Assembly: GCA_019745275.1 (NCBI GenBank)
Contig: JAIETJ010000012.1
Location: 30,393 to 94,392, forward strand
Length of the DNA stretch: 64,000 nucleotides
Source of the DNA: Pseudomonadaceae bacterium
GTDB taxonomy: Bacteria > Pseudomonadota > Gammaproteobacteria > Pseudomonadales > Pseudomonadaceae
Reading direction: 5' to 3'
Positions 1 through 8,934 of the stretch are shown here, piece by piece. Numbering within the stretch: the first letter of the stretch is position 1; each line of letters starts with the position of its first letter. The notes under the pieces were generated by a model, which saw only the letters and a list, made by a program, of their open reading frames with translations, ran no database searches and was not told the DNA's origin. A program made the translations under genes and the position numbers.

Positions 1-319
1 TGAGCATCTGCAAGCCGATGGTTTTACCTTTAAACCGCGCAAGCCGGTGGATTGGATGGTCTGCGACATTGTCGAAAAGCCAGCGCGTAACGCTGCGCTA
101 CTGGAAACCTGGTTGGGTGAGGGCTTGTGCAGGGAAGCAGTGGTCAACTTGAAGTTGCCGATGAAACAACGCTACGCCGAAGTTAAACGCTTGCTGGCGC
201 GTATCGAAGAGGGCTTTGTCGCTCGCGGTATTCGCGTGTCCATCGCCTGTAAGCAGCTCTACCACGACCGCGAAGAGGTTACTTGCCACCTGCGCCGGCT
301 GGATAAGCGCGCACATTAA
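1..319 (+). CDS. rlmM: RlmM, 23S rRNA 2'-O-ribose methyltransferase, C-terminal end only
   Basis: This reading frame is open from base 2 and runs to TAA at 317-319, so the gene starts outside the window. The ORF track's GTG start at 47 is internal. The segment VDWMVCDIVEKPARNAALLETWL followed by CREAVVNLKLPMKQRY matches the C-terminal part of the SAM-dependent methyltransferase domain of RlmM (YgdE family). RlmM methylates the ribose of C2498 in 23S rRNA in the cytoplasm. tusA follows on the same strand after about 135 bases. The family assignment is firm because this motif block is very conserved. Nothing can be said about the promoter or the N-terminal THUMP-like part. Confidence 0.93.
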   Translation, partial: EHLQADGFTFKPRKPVDWMVCDIVEKPARNAALLETWLGEGLCREAVVNLKLPMKQRYAEVKRLLARIEEGFVARGIRVSIACKQLYHDREEVTCHLRRLDKRAH

Positions 320-455
320 GGAGCTACCTGCGCAAACACTACCAGCAACTGCATGGAGCGCGCGACAGCGCTTGCTGGTGTTGCTGTAGCGGCCTGTTGT
401 GGATGACCTTCGGTGCGCTTTGCGCGACAATAGGGGACTGTTTTTGGAGCCTGTT

Positions 456-695
456 ATGACCTTAGCCACCGATGCGATTCTGGATGCCAGCGGCCTTAAT
501 TGCCCTGAACCGGTGATGATGCTGCACAACAAAGTCCGCGATCTGGCACCGGGTGCGTTGTTGAAGGTGATCGCCACCGATCCATCCACCCGCCGTGATA
601 TTCCCAAGTTTTGTATGTTTCTCGGCCACGAGTTAGTCGAGCAACAGGTTGAGGCGGGCACCTACCTGTATTGGATCAAAAAGAAACTCGTCTAA
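456..695 (+). CDS. tusA: TusA sulfur carrier protein
   Basis: This is a small cytoplasmic sulfur carrier of 79 aa. It accepts persulfide sulfur from a cysteine desulfurase and feeds tRNA 2-thiouridine synthesis and other sulfur transfers. The family signature NCPEPVMML contains the persulfide-carrying cysteine near residue 15. I start it at ATG 456 rather than the track's 399 because GGAG lies about 6 bases upstream and the resulting length matches the family, which is about 80 aa. The extra N-terminal residues of the longer ORF look unrelated to TusA. It converges with the MATE gene, with a hairpin between the two stop codons. Confidence 0.93.
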   Translation: MTLATDAILDASGLNCPEPVMMLHNKVRDLAPGALLKVIATDPSTRRDIPKFCMFLGHELVEQQVEAGTYLYWIKKKLV

Positions 696-707
696 TCAGG
701 TGTTAAC

Positions 708-736
708 GCCTAACCCACAGGCAGCGCGGGTTAGGC
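708..736. terminator. Inverted repeat between convergent tusA and MATE genes
   Basis: GCCTAACCC at 708-716 is an exact inverted repeat of GGGTTAGGC at 728-736, with an 11-base loop. It lies at the two 3' ends and overlaps the MATE stop codon. There is no clear U run on either strand, so termination is inferred from position. Confidence 0.45.
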
Positions 737-2110
737 TCGCTCGTGTTGGCGAATCCGTCGTTTGCCGCTGCGCATCAGGCGGATGCCAAGCATGATCGCC
801 GCGCAGGTTAAGCCGACAATCAAACCTTGCCACAACCCCCGCGGCCCCGAAGCCGGACCCCAGAAATCGGTTAGGCCCAAGCTGTAGCCGACGGGTAAAC
901 CGATCCCCCAATACGCAAACAGCGTTAGCAGCATGGTTACGCGGGTGTCTTGATAGCCGCGTAAGGCACCGGCGGCCGTGACTTGGATAGCGTCGGAAAA
1001 CTGAAACAGCGCGGAAAAAATAATCAAACTGCTGGCCACGGCAATTACCGCTATGTCGCCGGTGTACAACCGGGCGATCGATTCGCGACCGAGAAACATC
1101 GCGCTGGCCGAGATGCAGGCATACGCCAGCGCCACCAACATGCCTACGCCGGCGGCGTAACGGGCTTGGCGTGGCTCGCCTCGACCGAGTGCTTGACCCA
1201 CGCGCACAGTGACGGCCATGCCCAGCGCGTAGGGGATCATAAACACCATCGAGCTGAAATTAAGGGCGATTTGATGGCCTGCCACCACGGTGGCGCCCAT
1301 GGCGCCGATCAGCAGAGCGATCACCGAGAAAATGCTCGCTTCGGCAAAGATCGATACCCCTATGGGCACGCCAACCGACAGCAAGCGTTTAAGAATCGCC
1401 CAGTTGGGCCACTCAAAGTGGCTAAATAGTTTGCTGGCTTGGTAGTACGGCGCCCATTTCACCCACCACAGCATGGCCAGCAACATGCCCCACATGACGA
1501 TGGCCGTGGCCCAACCACAACCGACCCCGCCCATTGCGGGTACGCCGAGTTTGCCGTAGATGAAAATGTAATTGGCCGGGATATTTATCAGCAGGCCAAG
1601 CAGGCCGATCATCATGCTTGGGCGGGTGTGCCCTAGGCCGTCGCTGTAGCAGCGCAACACGTGATAAAGGGCCGCAGCGGGAAAACCACAAGCCACTGCG
1701 CGCAAATAGCCCATTGAGGGTTCAATCAGTTGTGGCTCAACATTCATAATTTGCAGGACGATTTGCGCGTGCCACAACAGTACACCGCAGACACTGCCCA
1801 CCCATAACGCCAGCCATGTGGCTTGGCGCACCAAGGGGCCGATTTCGTTGTGCAAACCACCGCCAAAGCGCTGTGCGACCTTGGGCGTGGTGGCCAATAA
1901 AATGCCGGTCATCAGCAAATACACCGGCACCCACAACGAGTTGCCCAAGGCCACTGCAGCGAGGTCGCGAGGGCTAACCCGGCCGGCCATTACCGTATCG
2001 ACAAAGCCCATGGCGGTGTTCGCCAACTGCGCGATCATGATCGGTGCGGCAAGGGTGAGTAAGCTGCATAGTTCGGTGCGCAAGCGAGAGGCGCGCGAGA
2101 GGGTGGTCAT
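731..2110 (-). CDS. MATE-family multidrug/cation efflux transporter (NorM/PmpM-like)
   Basis: This is an inner-membrane antiporter of 459 aa that exports cationic drugs or metabolites using an Na+ or H+ gradient. The N-terminus LLTLAAPIMIAQLANTAMGFVDTVMAGRVSPRDLAAVALG is the classic MATE opening, and about twelve hydrophobic segments follow. I place the start at the ATG at 2110 (MTTLSRASRL). The track's 512-aa version adds 53 N-terminal residues that do not look like MATE and would exceed the usual length of 450-470 aa. The gene is divergent from pdxB and convergent with tusA. Substrate specificity cannot be read from the sequence. Confidence 0.88.
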   Translation of the reverse strand: MTTLSRASRLRTELCSLLTLAAPIMIAQLANTAMGFVDTVMAGRVSPRDLAAVALGNSLWVPVYLLMTGILLATTPKVAQRFGGGLHNEIGPLVRQATWLALWVGSVCGVLLWHAQIVLQIMNVEPQLIEPSMGYLRAVACGFPAAALYHVLRCYSDGLGHTRPSMMIGLLGLLINIPANYIFIYGKLGVPAMGGVGCGWATAIVMWGMLLAMLWWVKWAPYYQASKLFSHFEWPNWAILKRLLSVGVPIGVSIFAEASIFSVIALLIGAMGATVVAGHQIALNFSSMVFMIPYALGMAVTVRVGQALGRGEPRQARYAAGVGMLVALAYACISASAMFLGRESIARLYTGDIAVIAVASSLIIFSALFQFSDAIQVTAAGALRGYQDTRVTMLLTLFAYWGIGLPVGYSLGLTDFWGPASGPRGLWQGLIVGLTCAAIMLGIRLMRSGKRRIRQHERA

Positions 2111-2295
2111 CAAACTGTCCGGGCTGTTCAGCAAATCGAACAGTTTACGCGCCGAAGCCAAGCAGGGGAATGTAAAACTGACCGCTCGGCTTACTAATCC
2201 AAGGTGGCAAGCCGTTATGCGGTCGGCGCTGCCAGCGGGCAGGCAATGGCATAGAATGGCGCTGGACAACTTCCTAGAGCCGCATTGAGGCCTTT

Positions 2296-3447
2296 ATGCG
2301 CATTCTCGCCGACGAAAATATACCGCTGCTGGATGAGTTTTTTGCAGCCGACGCGAGCATTACTCGCTTGCCGGGGCGAGCTATTTGCGCCGCTGATGTA
2401 CAGGCCGCCGACGTGTTGCTGGTGCGTTCGGTAACCCCGGTTGATCGGGCTTTATTGGCCGGCAGTGCGGTGCGTTTTGTCGGCACCTGCACCATAGGCA
2501 CCGATCATCTGGATCTCGAATATTTTGCTGAAGCTGGTATTCAGTGGGCCAGCGCGCCCGGCTGCAACGCACGCGGGGTCGTCGATTATATCCTCGGCAG
2601 TTTGTTGGCTTTGGCCGAGCGCACAGGCGCTGAGTTAAGCCAGCGCACCTATGGTGTGGTCGGCGCTGGTGAAGTCGGTGGGCGCTTGGTTAAGGCCATG
2701 CGCGCACTGGGCTGGCGGGTGCGGGTGTGTGATCCGCCGCGTGCGGCCGCTGAGGGCGGCGAGTATTGCAGCCTCGAACAATTGCTTAAACAGTGTGATG
2801 TCATCAGCCTGCATACCCCGCTAACCCTCGATGGCCCCCTGGCTACCCGGCATCTACTGGCCGCTGAGCAGTTGCAGGGGCTGTGCGCAGGGGCTTGGTT
2901 ACTTAACGCCAGTCGCGGCGCGGTGCTGGATAACGCGGCGCTCTATCAGCTGCTGTTGCAGCGTCCAGATCTGCAAGTGGTGCTGGATGTCTGGGAGGGC
3001 GAGCCGTTAGTCGATGTGCCGCTGGCCGGCCTGTGTCAAATCGCTACCCCACATATCGCCGGTTACAGTTTGGATGGCAAATTACGTGGCACCGCGCAGA
3101 TCTATCAAGCCTACTGCGCGTGGCGCCAGCAAGCCGCGACTGTGCAACTGGTCGACTTGCTCCCCGCCCCTTGGCTGGCCGCCGTTGAACTAGACCCGCG
3201 CGGCAGTCCTGCGTGGGCACTGGCCACCTTGTGCCGGGCGGTGTACGACCCGCGACGTGACGACGCCGATTTTCGCCGCAGTTTATTCGGCGATGCGCCC
3301 GCACGCCGCGCCGGCTTCGATGCCTTGCGCAAACATTATCCCCATCGGCGAGAAACAGATGGCTTACAGGTGCGTGTGCAACAACCGGCAGAGGCCATCT
3401 GCACGGTGGTCCAAGCCTTAGGTGCGAGCCTTAATAACGGCCAATAA
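2296..3447 (+). CDS. pdxB: Erythronate-4-phosphate dehydrogenase PdxB
   Basis: PdxB oxidises 4-phospho-D-erythronate in the DXP-dependent pathway of pyridoxal phosphate synthesis, in the cytoplasm. The 383-aa length is typical. Family D-2-hydroxyacid dehydrogenase features are visible: the NAD-binding [12 protein letters not shown] around residues 118-130, then the catalytic triad in NASRGAVLD (Arg), DVWEGEP (Glu) and TPHIAGYS (His). The C-terminal region carries the PdxB-specific dimerisation extension, which ordinary SerA-type enzymes lack. ATG 2296 is the first start and agrees with the conserved [10 protein letters not shown] opening. The gene is divergent from the MATE gene. Confidence 0.95.
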   Translation: MRILADENIPLLDEFFAADASITRLPGRAICAADVQAADVLLVRSVTPVDRALLAGSAVRFVGTCTIGTDHLDLEYFAEAGIQWASAPGCNARGVVDYILGSLLALAERTGAELSQRTYGVVGAGEVGGRLVKAMRALGWRVRVCDPPRAAAEGGEYCSLEQLLKQCDVISLHTPLTLDGPLATRHLLAAEQLQGLCAGAWLLNASRGAVLDNAALYQLLLQRPDLQVVLDVWEGEPLVDVPLAGLCQIATPHIAGYSLDGKLRGTAQIYQAYCAWRQQAATVQLVDLLPAPWLAAVELDPRGSPAWALATLCRAVYDPRRDDADFRRSLFGDAPARRAGFDALRKHYPHRRETDGLQVRVQQPAEAICTVVQALGASLNNGQ

Positions 3448-3479
3448 ACAGCCCGGCACTTAGCTGGACGAATGCTGGA

Positions 3480-3656
3480 TTAGGCTTTTTTCTGGGCCGC
3501 GACGTAGTGTCTGGCAAGGTCATGGCAGGCGCGTTGGATCATGCTTTCGGTGATGGCTATTTCGCGGCCTTGGGCGTCGATGAAGGCGCCACCGAACATG
3601 GCCTGCCGGGTCAGGTTGGTGCGGGTGATAGGGTTGCTAGCGGCTGGCAGGTTCAT
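3480..3656 (-). CDS. Small conserved Pseudomonas-type protein (58 aa), absent from ORF track
   Basis: This 58-aa ORF falls just below the track's length cut-off. It starts at ATG 3656, preceded on the minus strand by AAGGA about 9-10 bases upstream, and stops at TAA 3482-3480. The protein opens MNLPAASNPITRTNLTRQAM, continues with the segment FGGAFIDAQGREIAITE, and ends in a basic AQKKA tail. I recall similar short proteins in pseudomonads, next to the same ATP-NAD kinase-like neighbour (PA1571-PA1572 in P. aeruginosa, from memory). No signal peptide, membrane segment or known domain is visible. Function is unknown. It is divergent from the NAD kinase-like gene and convergent with pdxB. Confidence 0.75.
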   Translation of the reverse strand: MNLPAASNPITRTNLTRQAMFGGAFIDAQGREIAITESMIQRACHDLARHYVAAQKKA

Positions 3657-3786
3657 GGTCGCGTTCCTTGGGAGCAGATGGTTGGCGCAGCTTAACGGGC
3701 CTTAATGACCGGTCTATGACAGGGGCATAACGGCTGGGTATTTTTCCTCGCGCTACCGCTTCGGTGCGCACAGTAGGGCGATGGTT

Positions 3787-4926
3787 ATGAGTGTGTTTCA
3801 CCTTGGGCTGATCATTAATCCACTGGCCGGTCTCGGCGGTTCGGTTGGTCTGAAAGGCAGCGATGGCGTGGCCGTACAAGCCTTGGCCTTGGGCGCCGAA
3901 CCGCGTGCTGCGGCGCGCACCCGAATTGCCCTAGAGTGCTTGCTGGCGCAGTCCGCGCGGCTGGAATTTGCCACCTTCGCCGGTGCCATGGGCGCTGATT
4001 TATTAGCGGAAATGGGCTTTAACTATCGTGTGCTGGGCGAGTTAGCCGCGAGCAGCAGTAGCGCCATCGACACGCAAAACGCGGTGCTTGCCCTGCAAGA
4101 CGCAGGCGTCGCGTTAATTATGTTTGCCGGCGGCGACGGCACCGCGCGGGATGTTTGCGCGGTGGCCAATAGCGCGCAGCCGGTACTGGGGATTCCGGCC
4201 GGGGTGAAGATCCATTCAGGGGTGTATGCCATCAGCCCGCGGGCGGCCGGTGAGCTAGCCAAACGTTTGCTCGAAGGCGGCTTGGTGCGCTTGGCCAGCG
4301 GCGAGGTGCGCGATCAGGATGAAGAGGCCTTGCGCGGCGGTAAGGTCGCGGCCCGTTGGTACGGCGAATTAACCGTGCCGGTGGAGGGCCACTATATGCA
4401 GCAGGTCAAGCAGGCCGGCATGGAGTCCGAAGAGCTGGTGCTGGTGGAAATCGCCGATTGGCTGCACGACAGCTGGGAGGCCGATGTGCGCTACGTCTTC
4501 GGCCCCGGTTCGACCCTGCATGGCATCGCCAGTAACCTCGGCTTGCCAACGTCGCTGTTGGGCATTGATGTAATCGAAAACGGCGCGCTAATCGCCAGTG
4601 ATGTGACTGAGGCGCAGTTGTTCGAACTGGTGCACGGCTATCCGAGCCGCTTGCTGGTCACCGCTATTGGCGGCCAGGGGCATATTCTCGGTCGCGGTAA
4701 TCAGCAAATTAGCCCGCGAGTAGTGCGCGCCATAGGTCTGGAGCACCTGCGGGTGGTGGCGACTAAACGCAAATTGGCCACGCTGGCCGGGCGGCCGTTA
4801 TTGGTCGACAGTGGCGATGCGCAACTGGACAGTGCCTTCCCGGATGCCGTGCGGGTCTGGGCTGGCTACAAAGAAGAGTTGCTTTACCCATTGGGTTGGG
4901 GTGACGCTGCGCCCAGCAGCGACTAA
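3787..4926 (+). CDS. ATP-NAD kinase family protein (AcoX/COG3199-like)
   Basis: This 379-aa cytoplasmic protein belongs to the diacylglycerol/NAD kinase superfamily. The nucleotide-binding signature FAGGDGTARDV contains the GGDGT motif, and GIPAGVKIHSGVYA is typical of the COG3199 branch. The opening LGLIINPLAGLGG is also family-like. Two ATGs lie six bases apart. I prefer 3787 because AGGG at 3775-3778 is 8 bases from it but only 2 from ATG 3781. This branch is distinct from the canonical NAD kinase PpnK, and its physiological substrate is unsettled. A 253-bp insertion separates it from the DCC protein gene, with which it was probably once co-transcribed. Confidence 0.85.
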   Translation: MSVFHLGLIINPLAGLGGSVGLKGSDGVAVQALALGAEPRAAARTRIALECLLAQSARLEFATFAGAMGADLLAEMGFNYRVLGELAASSSSAIDTQNAVLALQDAGVALIMFAGGDGTARDVCAVANSAQPVLGIPAGVKIHSGVYAISPRAAGELAKRLLEGGLVRLASGEVRDQDEEALRGGKVAARWYGELTVPVEGHYMQQVKQAGMESEELVLVEIADWLHDSWEADVRYVFGPGSTLHGIASNLGLPTSLLGIDVIENGALIASDVTEAQLFELVHGYPSRLLVTAIGGQGHILGRGNQQISPRVVRAIGLEHLRVVATKRKLATLAGRPLLVDSGDAQLDSAFPDAVRVWAGYKEELLYPLGWGDAAPSSD

Positions 4927-4951
4927 TAGCCTTAGCCATACGCGGCCAATA

Positions 4952-5204
4952 CAGACTGTGTGAAAACGTAGCGAGCGAAGGTTAGGCAAGGCAAAACAGG
5001 CGCAACGCAGCGAAGCGGAGTAACAGCCAAAGGCTGGCCCGCAGGGCGAGCGTAGCGAGTCAAAAGCGCAGTTTACGTGTTGTAAATGAGCATTTGATTC
5101 GCGTTGCTCACCCCTTCGGGGCCGCGCTAAAGCGCGTTCAGCCTGTGGCTGTGAGCCTGTTTTTAACGACGTATAACCGAGCGCAGTAGTTTTCACACGG
5201 TCTG
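4952..5204. mobile_element. MITE-like 253-bp non-autonomous element with 4-bp target duplication
   Basis: The element is bounded by terminal inverted repeats: CAGACTGTGTGAAAAC on the left, and on the right the complement of CAGACCGTGTGAAAAC, with one mismatch in 16. It is flanked on both sides by AATA, at 4948-4951 and 5205-5208, consistent with a 4-bp target site duplication. No transposase is encoded. The 141-aa minus-strand ORF across it has no recognisable content. Removing the element and one AATA gives ccAATAGGAGGttttATG, so it landed directly against the Shine-Dalgarno of the DCC gene. The parent transposase family cannot be named from this window, and I saw no second copy here. Confidence 0.75.
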
Positions 5205-5217
5205 AATAGGAGGTTTT

Positions 5218-5646
5218 ATGCACAGCGCCGAGTCCGTTTTGCCCATCTTGGTTAACCAGCGCGTGGTGCTCTTTGATGGCGTCTGCAAGCTGTGTAACGG
5301 TTGGGCCAAGTTCTTAATTAAGCATGATCAACAACAGTTGTTCCGCCTCGCCTCGGTGCAGTCGGCTGAGGGGCAGGCGATTTTGCAATGGTGCGGTTTG
5401 CCTCTCGATCATTTCGACACCATGGCCTATGTCGACAATGGCCAGCTGTTTGTGCGCTCGGCGGCGGTGCTGCAAATTGTCGCGCGACTGCCCGCGCCAT
5501 GGTCTTGGCTGCGAGTCTTGCGAGTGTGCCCACGAGCGCTGCGCGACTGTTGTTACGACCGTATTGCGCTCAATCGCTACCGCCTGTTTGGCCGCTACGA
5601 CAGCTGCTTGCTGCCGAGTGCCGATCACGCTAAGCGCTTTCTTTAA
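5218..5646 (+). CDS. DCC-family (DUF393) thiol-disulfide oxidoreductase-like protein
   Basis: This 142-aa cytoplasmic protein has the family signature VLFDGVCKLCNGWAKFLIKHD near residues 18-38, with the DxxCxxC pair that gives the DCC family its name. FVRSAAVLQIVARLPAPW, and a C-terminal part ending in RYRLFGRYDSCLLP, are also typical. A strong AGGAGG at 5208-5213 precedes ATG 5218. That ribosome-binding site abuts the right end of the MITE-like element, which separates the gene from the NAD kinase-like gene. The biochemical role of the family is poorly established. Confidence 0.87.
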   Translation: MHSAESVLPILVNQRVVLFDGVCKLCNGWAKFLIKHDQQQLFRLASVQSAEGQAILQWCGLPLDHFDTMAYVDNGQLFVRSAAVLQIVARLPAPWSWLRVLRVCPRALRDCCYDRIALNRYRLFGRYDSCLLPSADHAKRFL

Positions 5647-5801
5647 CGCCAGCTCATAGTTGGGCGTGGCTGCGGGTCCTTGATCCTGTCGTTGGCCGTC
5701 CCCATCTGTAGTGCAGACGCTCAGCGTTGCTTGAACTATCGGGCGGCACTGCCGGTGGTGTGCGGGCTAATCCGCTATGTGGTTCTGACCTGAGAGTACC
5801 T

Positions 5802-7580
5802 ATGCCGTCAATTTTGTCTGCCCGCCAACGTAATGCCTTGGGCATGGCCCAACGCTTCGTTGCGCCTTATCGTTGGCAAGTGCTGGGCGCTTTGTTGGCG
5901 CTGATGTTCACTGCTGCGATCACCCTATCGATGGGCCAGGGGATTAAGTTGCTGGTCGATCAGGGTTTGGCGACTCAGTCGCAGGCCGCTTTAAATCGCT
6001 CGATTGGCTTGTTTTTTGTGCTGGTGCTGGCGCTGGCAGTCGGTACTTTTAGCCGCTTTTATCTGGTCTCGTGGATTGGTGAACGCTTTGTCGCCGATAT
6101 CCGTAAGCGGGTGTTCAACCATCTGATCAACCTGCATCCAGGCTTTTACGAGAGCAACCGCAGCTCGGAAATTCAGTCGCGGCTGACCGCCGACACCACC
6201 TTGCTGCAAACGGTAATCGGCTCGTCGTTGTCGATGGCGCTGCGCAATGTGCTGATGCTAATCGGCGGCATCATTTTGCTGTTTTTCACCAATGCCAAAC
6301 TCACCGCCATCGTCATCGTCGCCTTGCCGCTGGTGGTGGCGCCAATCTTAATCTTCGGCCGGCGGGTGCGCGCCTTGTCGCGGCAAACCCAGGACCGGGT
6401 GGCGGATGTCGGCAGCTATGTCGGTGAAACCCTCGGGCAGATCAAAACCGTGCAGGCCTACAACCACCAAGAGCAAGATAAAAGCCGCTTTAGTGCCACG
6501 GTGGAAGATGCGTTTACCACCGCCGGTAAACGCATAAAACAGCGTGCTTGGCTGATCACCGTGGTGATTGTGCTGGTACTTGGCGCCGTCGGCGTGATGC
6601 TCTGGGTTGGCGGTATGGACGTGATCGCCGGGCGTATCAGTGGCGGTGATCTGGCGGCATTTGTGTTTTACAGCTTGATCGTCGGCATGGCCTTCGGCGC
6701 TATCAGTGAGGTGATTGGTGAGTTGCAGGCGGCCGCCGGTGCCGCCGAGCGAATTGCCGAGTTACTGCAGGCCGAAAACGCCATCACTGCGCCCGTTGCG
6801 GGTTTGCTGCAACTGCCAGCCCGGGCGAGTGGCCTCATTCAGCTAGAAAACCTAAGGTTTGCCTACCCGAGTCGGCCAGATAGCTGGGCCGTCGATGGCA
6901 TTAACTTGCAGGTTGAGCCGGGGGAAACCTTGGCGCTGGTCGGGCCATCGGGTGCGGGTAAGTCGACGTTGTTCGATCTGTTGCTGCGCTTTTTCGACCC
7001 GCAAGAGGGGCGAATTCTGGTCGAGGGGCTACCGATCACCCAGCTTGACCCGCAGGATTTGCGTCGTTGCTTTGCCTTGGTGTCGCAAAACCCTGCGCTG
7101 TTTTACGGTTCGGTCGAGGACAACTTGCGTTACGGTAAACCAACCGCCAGTCATGCCGAAGTCGAGGCCGCCGCACGGGCGGCGCATGCCCATGAGTTCA
7201 TCATGAAAATGCCAGGCGGCTATCAGACTCGGCTCGGCGACGGCGGGCTGGGCTTGTCTGGCGGGCAGCGGCAGCGCTTGGCGATTGCCCGAGCACTGCT
7301 GGTCGATGCGCCGATTTTACTGCTCGATGAAGCTACCAGCGCGCTGGATGCCGAGAGCGAATACCTGATCCAGCAGGCCTTGCCACGCTTGATGAGTGGC
7401 CGCACTACGCTGGTGATAGCGCACCGCTTGGCCACGGTAAAAAGCGCCGATCGCATTGCTGTGATCGAACACGGCAAGTTGCTGGCCATCGGTAAGCACG
7501 CCGAATTAGTCGCGAGCAATCCGCTGTATGCGCGATTGGCCGAGCTGCAATTTAATCACCACGATGACGCAGCGTTGTAA
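5802..7580 (+). CDS. ABC exporter half-transporter (fused permease-ATPase, MsbA-like fold)
   Basis: This is an inner-membrane exporter of 592 aa. An N-terminal membrane domain with about six transmembrane segments (roughly residues 20-300) is followed by an ATPase domain. Walker A is GPSGAGKST, the Q-loop region is VSQNPALFYGSV, the signature is LSGGQRQRLAIARA, Walker B is ILLLDEATSALD and the switch histidine is in IAHRLATV. It should work as a homodimer. I start at ATG 5802 (MPSILSARQRN); the 25 residues added in the track's longer ORF look like untranslated leader. The substrate is unknown, though related proteins carry lipids, peptides or drugs. A saccharopine dehydrogenase-like gene follows closely. 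Confidence 0.88.
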   Translation: MPSILSARQRNALGMAQRFVAPYRWQVLGALLALMFTAAITLSMGQGIKLLVDQGLATQSQAALNRSIGLFFVLVLALAVGTFSRFYLVSWIGERFVADIRKRVFNHLINLHPGFYESNRSSEIQSRLTADTTLLQTVIGSSLSMALRNVLMLIGGIILLFFTNAKLTAIVIVALPLVVAPILIFGRRVRALSRQTQDRVADVGSYVGETLGQIKTVQAYNHQEQDKSRFSATVEDAFTTAGKRIKQRAWLITVVIVLVLGAVGVMLWVGGMDVIAGRISGGDLAAFVFYSLIVGMAFGAISEVIGELQAAAGAAERIAELLQAENAITAPVAGLLQLPARASGLIQLENLRFAYPSRPDSWAVDGINLQVEPGETLALVGPSGAGKSTLFDLLLRFFDPQEGRILVEGLPITQLDPQDLRRCFALVSQNPALFYGSVEDNLRYGKPTASHAEVEAAARAAHAHEFIMKMPGGYQTRLGDGGLGLSGGQRQRLAIARALLVDAPILLLDEATSALDAESEYLIQQALPRLMSGRTTLVIAHRLATVKSADRIAVIEHGKLLAIGKHAELVASNPLYARLAELQFNHHDDAAL

Positions 7581-7598
7581 TCAGGGAGTAGGCGGGTG

Positions 7599-8705
7599 AT
7601 GGATAAGGACTTCAATGTGCTGGTGCTCGGCGGCTATGGCAACTTCGGTAGCTTGATCGTCCGTCGGCTGCAGACTATTGCCGGTTTGCGGGTGTGGGTC
7701 GCCGGGCGTGATCTACACAAGGCGCAGGCATTGGCGGCGCAAACCGCGAGCCATGCCGTGCGACTGGATATCAATCAGGCCGATTTAGCCGAGCAACTGC
7801 GCGTACTTAACATCGATTTGGTGATTTCCACCGCTGGACCGTTTCAAGGCCAGGATTATCGGGTCGCGCTGGCCGCCATCAATGCCGGTGCGCATTACGT
7901 GGACTTGGCCGATGCCCGCGAGTTTGTCTGCGGCATCGGCGAGTTAGATGCACAAGCGCGGCAGGCCGGGGTGCTTATTTGCGCAGGCGGCAGCTCGGTG
8001 CCGGCCTTGAGTGCGGCGGTGGTTGATCAATTACTGCCGCGTTTTAGCCGGCTCGACAGCATCTGGCATGGCATTAGCTCGTCGGAGAAAACCCCCGGTG
8101 TCTCGACCCTTGCCGGCGTGCTCAACTACTGCGGTAAAGCTGTGCGGCAATGGCGTGACGGCGCTTGGAGTGAGGTTGTCGGCTGGCAGAGTTTAAGCGC
8201 TTATGACTTTCCCAAACCCCTCGGTCGGCGTTGGGTGAGCAACTGCGATATCCCCGATTTAGAGCTGTTTCCAGTGCGTTATCCGAGCGTGCGTGAGGTG
8301 CGTTTCTCTGCCGGTGTAGGTTTGCGCGCCACCCAGTTCGGCACTTGGTTGCTCAGTGGTCTGGTGCGCGCCGGACTGCTGCGCAGCGCTGTACCCTTGG
8401 CCCCGCTGCTGCGCCGTGCGGCGGTCATGCTCGAACCTTTGGGCGATGGCATCAGCGGCATGTTCGTGCGCCTGCAGGGGCTCGATCAACAAGGCCAGCC
8501 GCAAACCCTGTGTTGGGAGCTGCAAGCGCTGAATAATGATGGGCCGAATATCCCCTGCATGGCCGCCGTAGCGCTGGCGCGCAAGTTGGCGACGGGCAAG
8601 GTTAGCGAGCGTGGCGCTATGCCGTGCATCGGCCTGCTGACGGTGACCGAGTACTTGGCAGAGCTAGAGGGCATGGCGATTTCTGTGTCTGAGCGGCAAT
8701 GCTAG
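7599..8705 (+). CDS. Saccharopine dehydrogenase-family NAD(P)-binding protein
   Basis: This protein of about 368 aa has an N-terminal Rossmann fold, VLVLGGYGNFGSLIVRRL. The segment LVISTAGPFQGQDYRVALAAINAGAHYVDLADAREF is characteristic of the saccharopine dehydrogenase-like superfamily. The C-terminal half contains a long hydrophobic stretch near residues 245-285. GTG 7596 and ATG 7599 are adjacent and both are served by the GGGAG at 7584-7588; I chose the ATG, though the GTG spacing is slightly better. The gene starts about 18 bases after the ABC exporter, so they are probably co-transcribed. The reaction and substrate are unknown. Confidence 0.8.
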   Translation: MDKDFNVLVLGGYGNFGSLIVRRLQTIAGLRVWVAGRDLHKAQALAAQTASHAVRLDINQADLAEQLRVLNIDLVISTAGPFQGQDYRVALAAINAGAHYVDLADAREFVCGIGELDAQARQAGVLICAGGSSVPALSAAVVDQLLPRFSRLDSIWHGISSSEKTPGVSTLAGVLNYCGKAVRQWRDGAWSEVVGWQSLSAYDFPKPLGRRWVSNCDIPDLELFPVRYPSVREVRFSAGVGLRATQFGTWLLSGLVRAGLLRSAVPLAPLLRRAAVMLEPLGDGISGMFVRLQGLDQQGQPQTLCWELQALNNDGPNIPCMAAVALARKLATGKVSERGAMPCIGLLTVTEYLAELEGMAISVSERQC

Positions 8706-8934
8706 CGGTGACTAATATTCAAGTGAGCGGTGAGTTCACCTATAAATCGTCGACACGTTGAAACTGGTCTAGCGTTATTTTATGGGGTTGGCGCCAACTT
8801 AGAGCACCTAGCCACGCCTTTGTGGGGGGGCAATTATTTTCCCTATCGCTGCATCCAAAACCGAATTGGTTACGTTATTCAGGTAGGTCAAATTTATGGC
8901 CGGCTTTTTAACTCCATGGTTTTAGGAAGGCGTG

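Noticed and set aside
1818-2288. 156-aa plus-strand ORF opposite the MATE gene
   Set aside because: It is antisense to a conserved transporter and its product is Arg/Lys-rich without pattern.
4798-5223. 141-aa minus-strand ORF across the MITE-like element
   Set aside because: It runs antisense into the NAD kinase-like gene, has low-quality composition and no domain; the element is better explained as non-coding.
8821-8830. Poly-G run (tgtgggggggc) as a possible phase-variation tract
   Set aside because: The run of seven G is short, lies in an intergenic stretch outside any promoter spacing or coding frame I can define.
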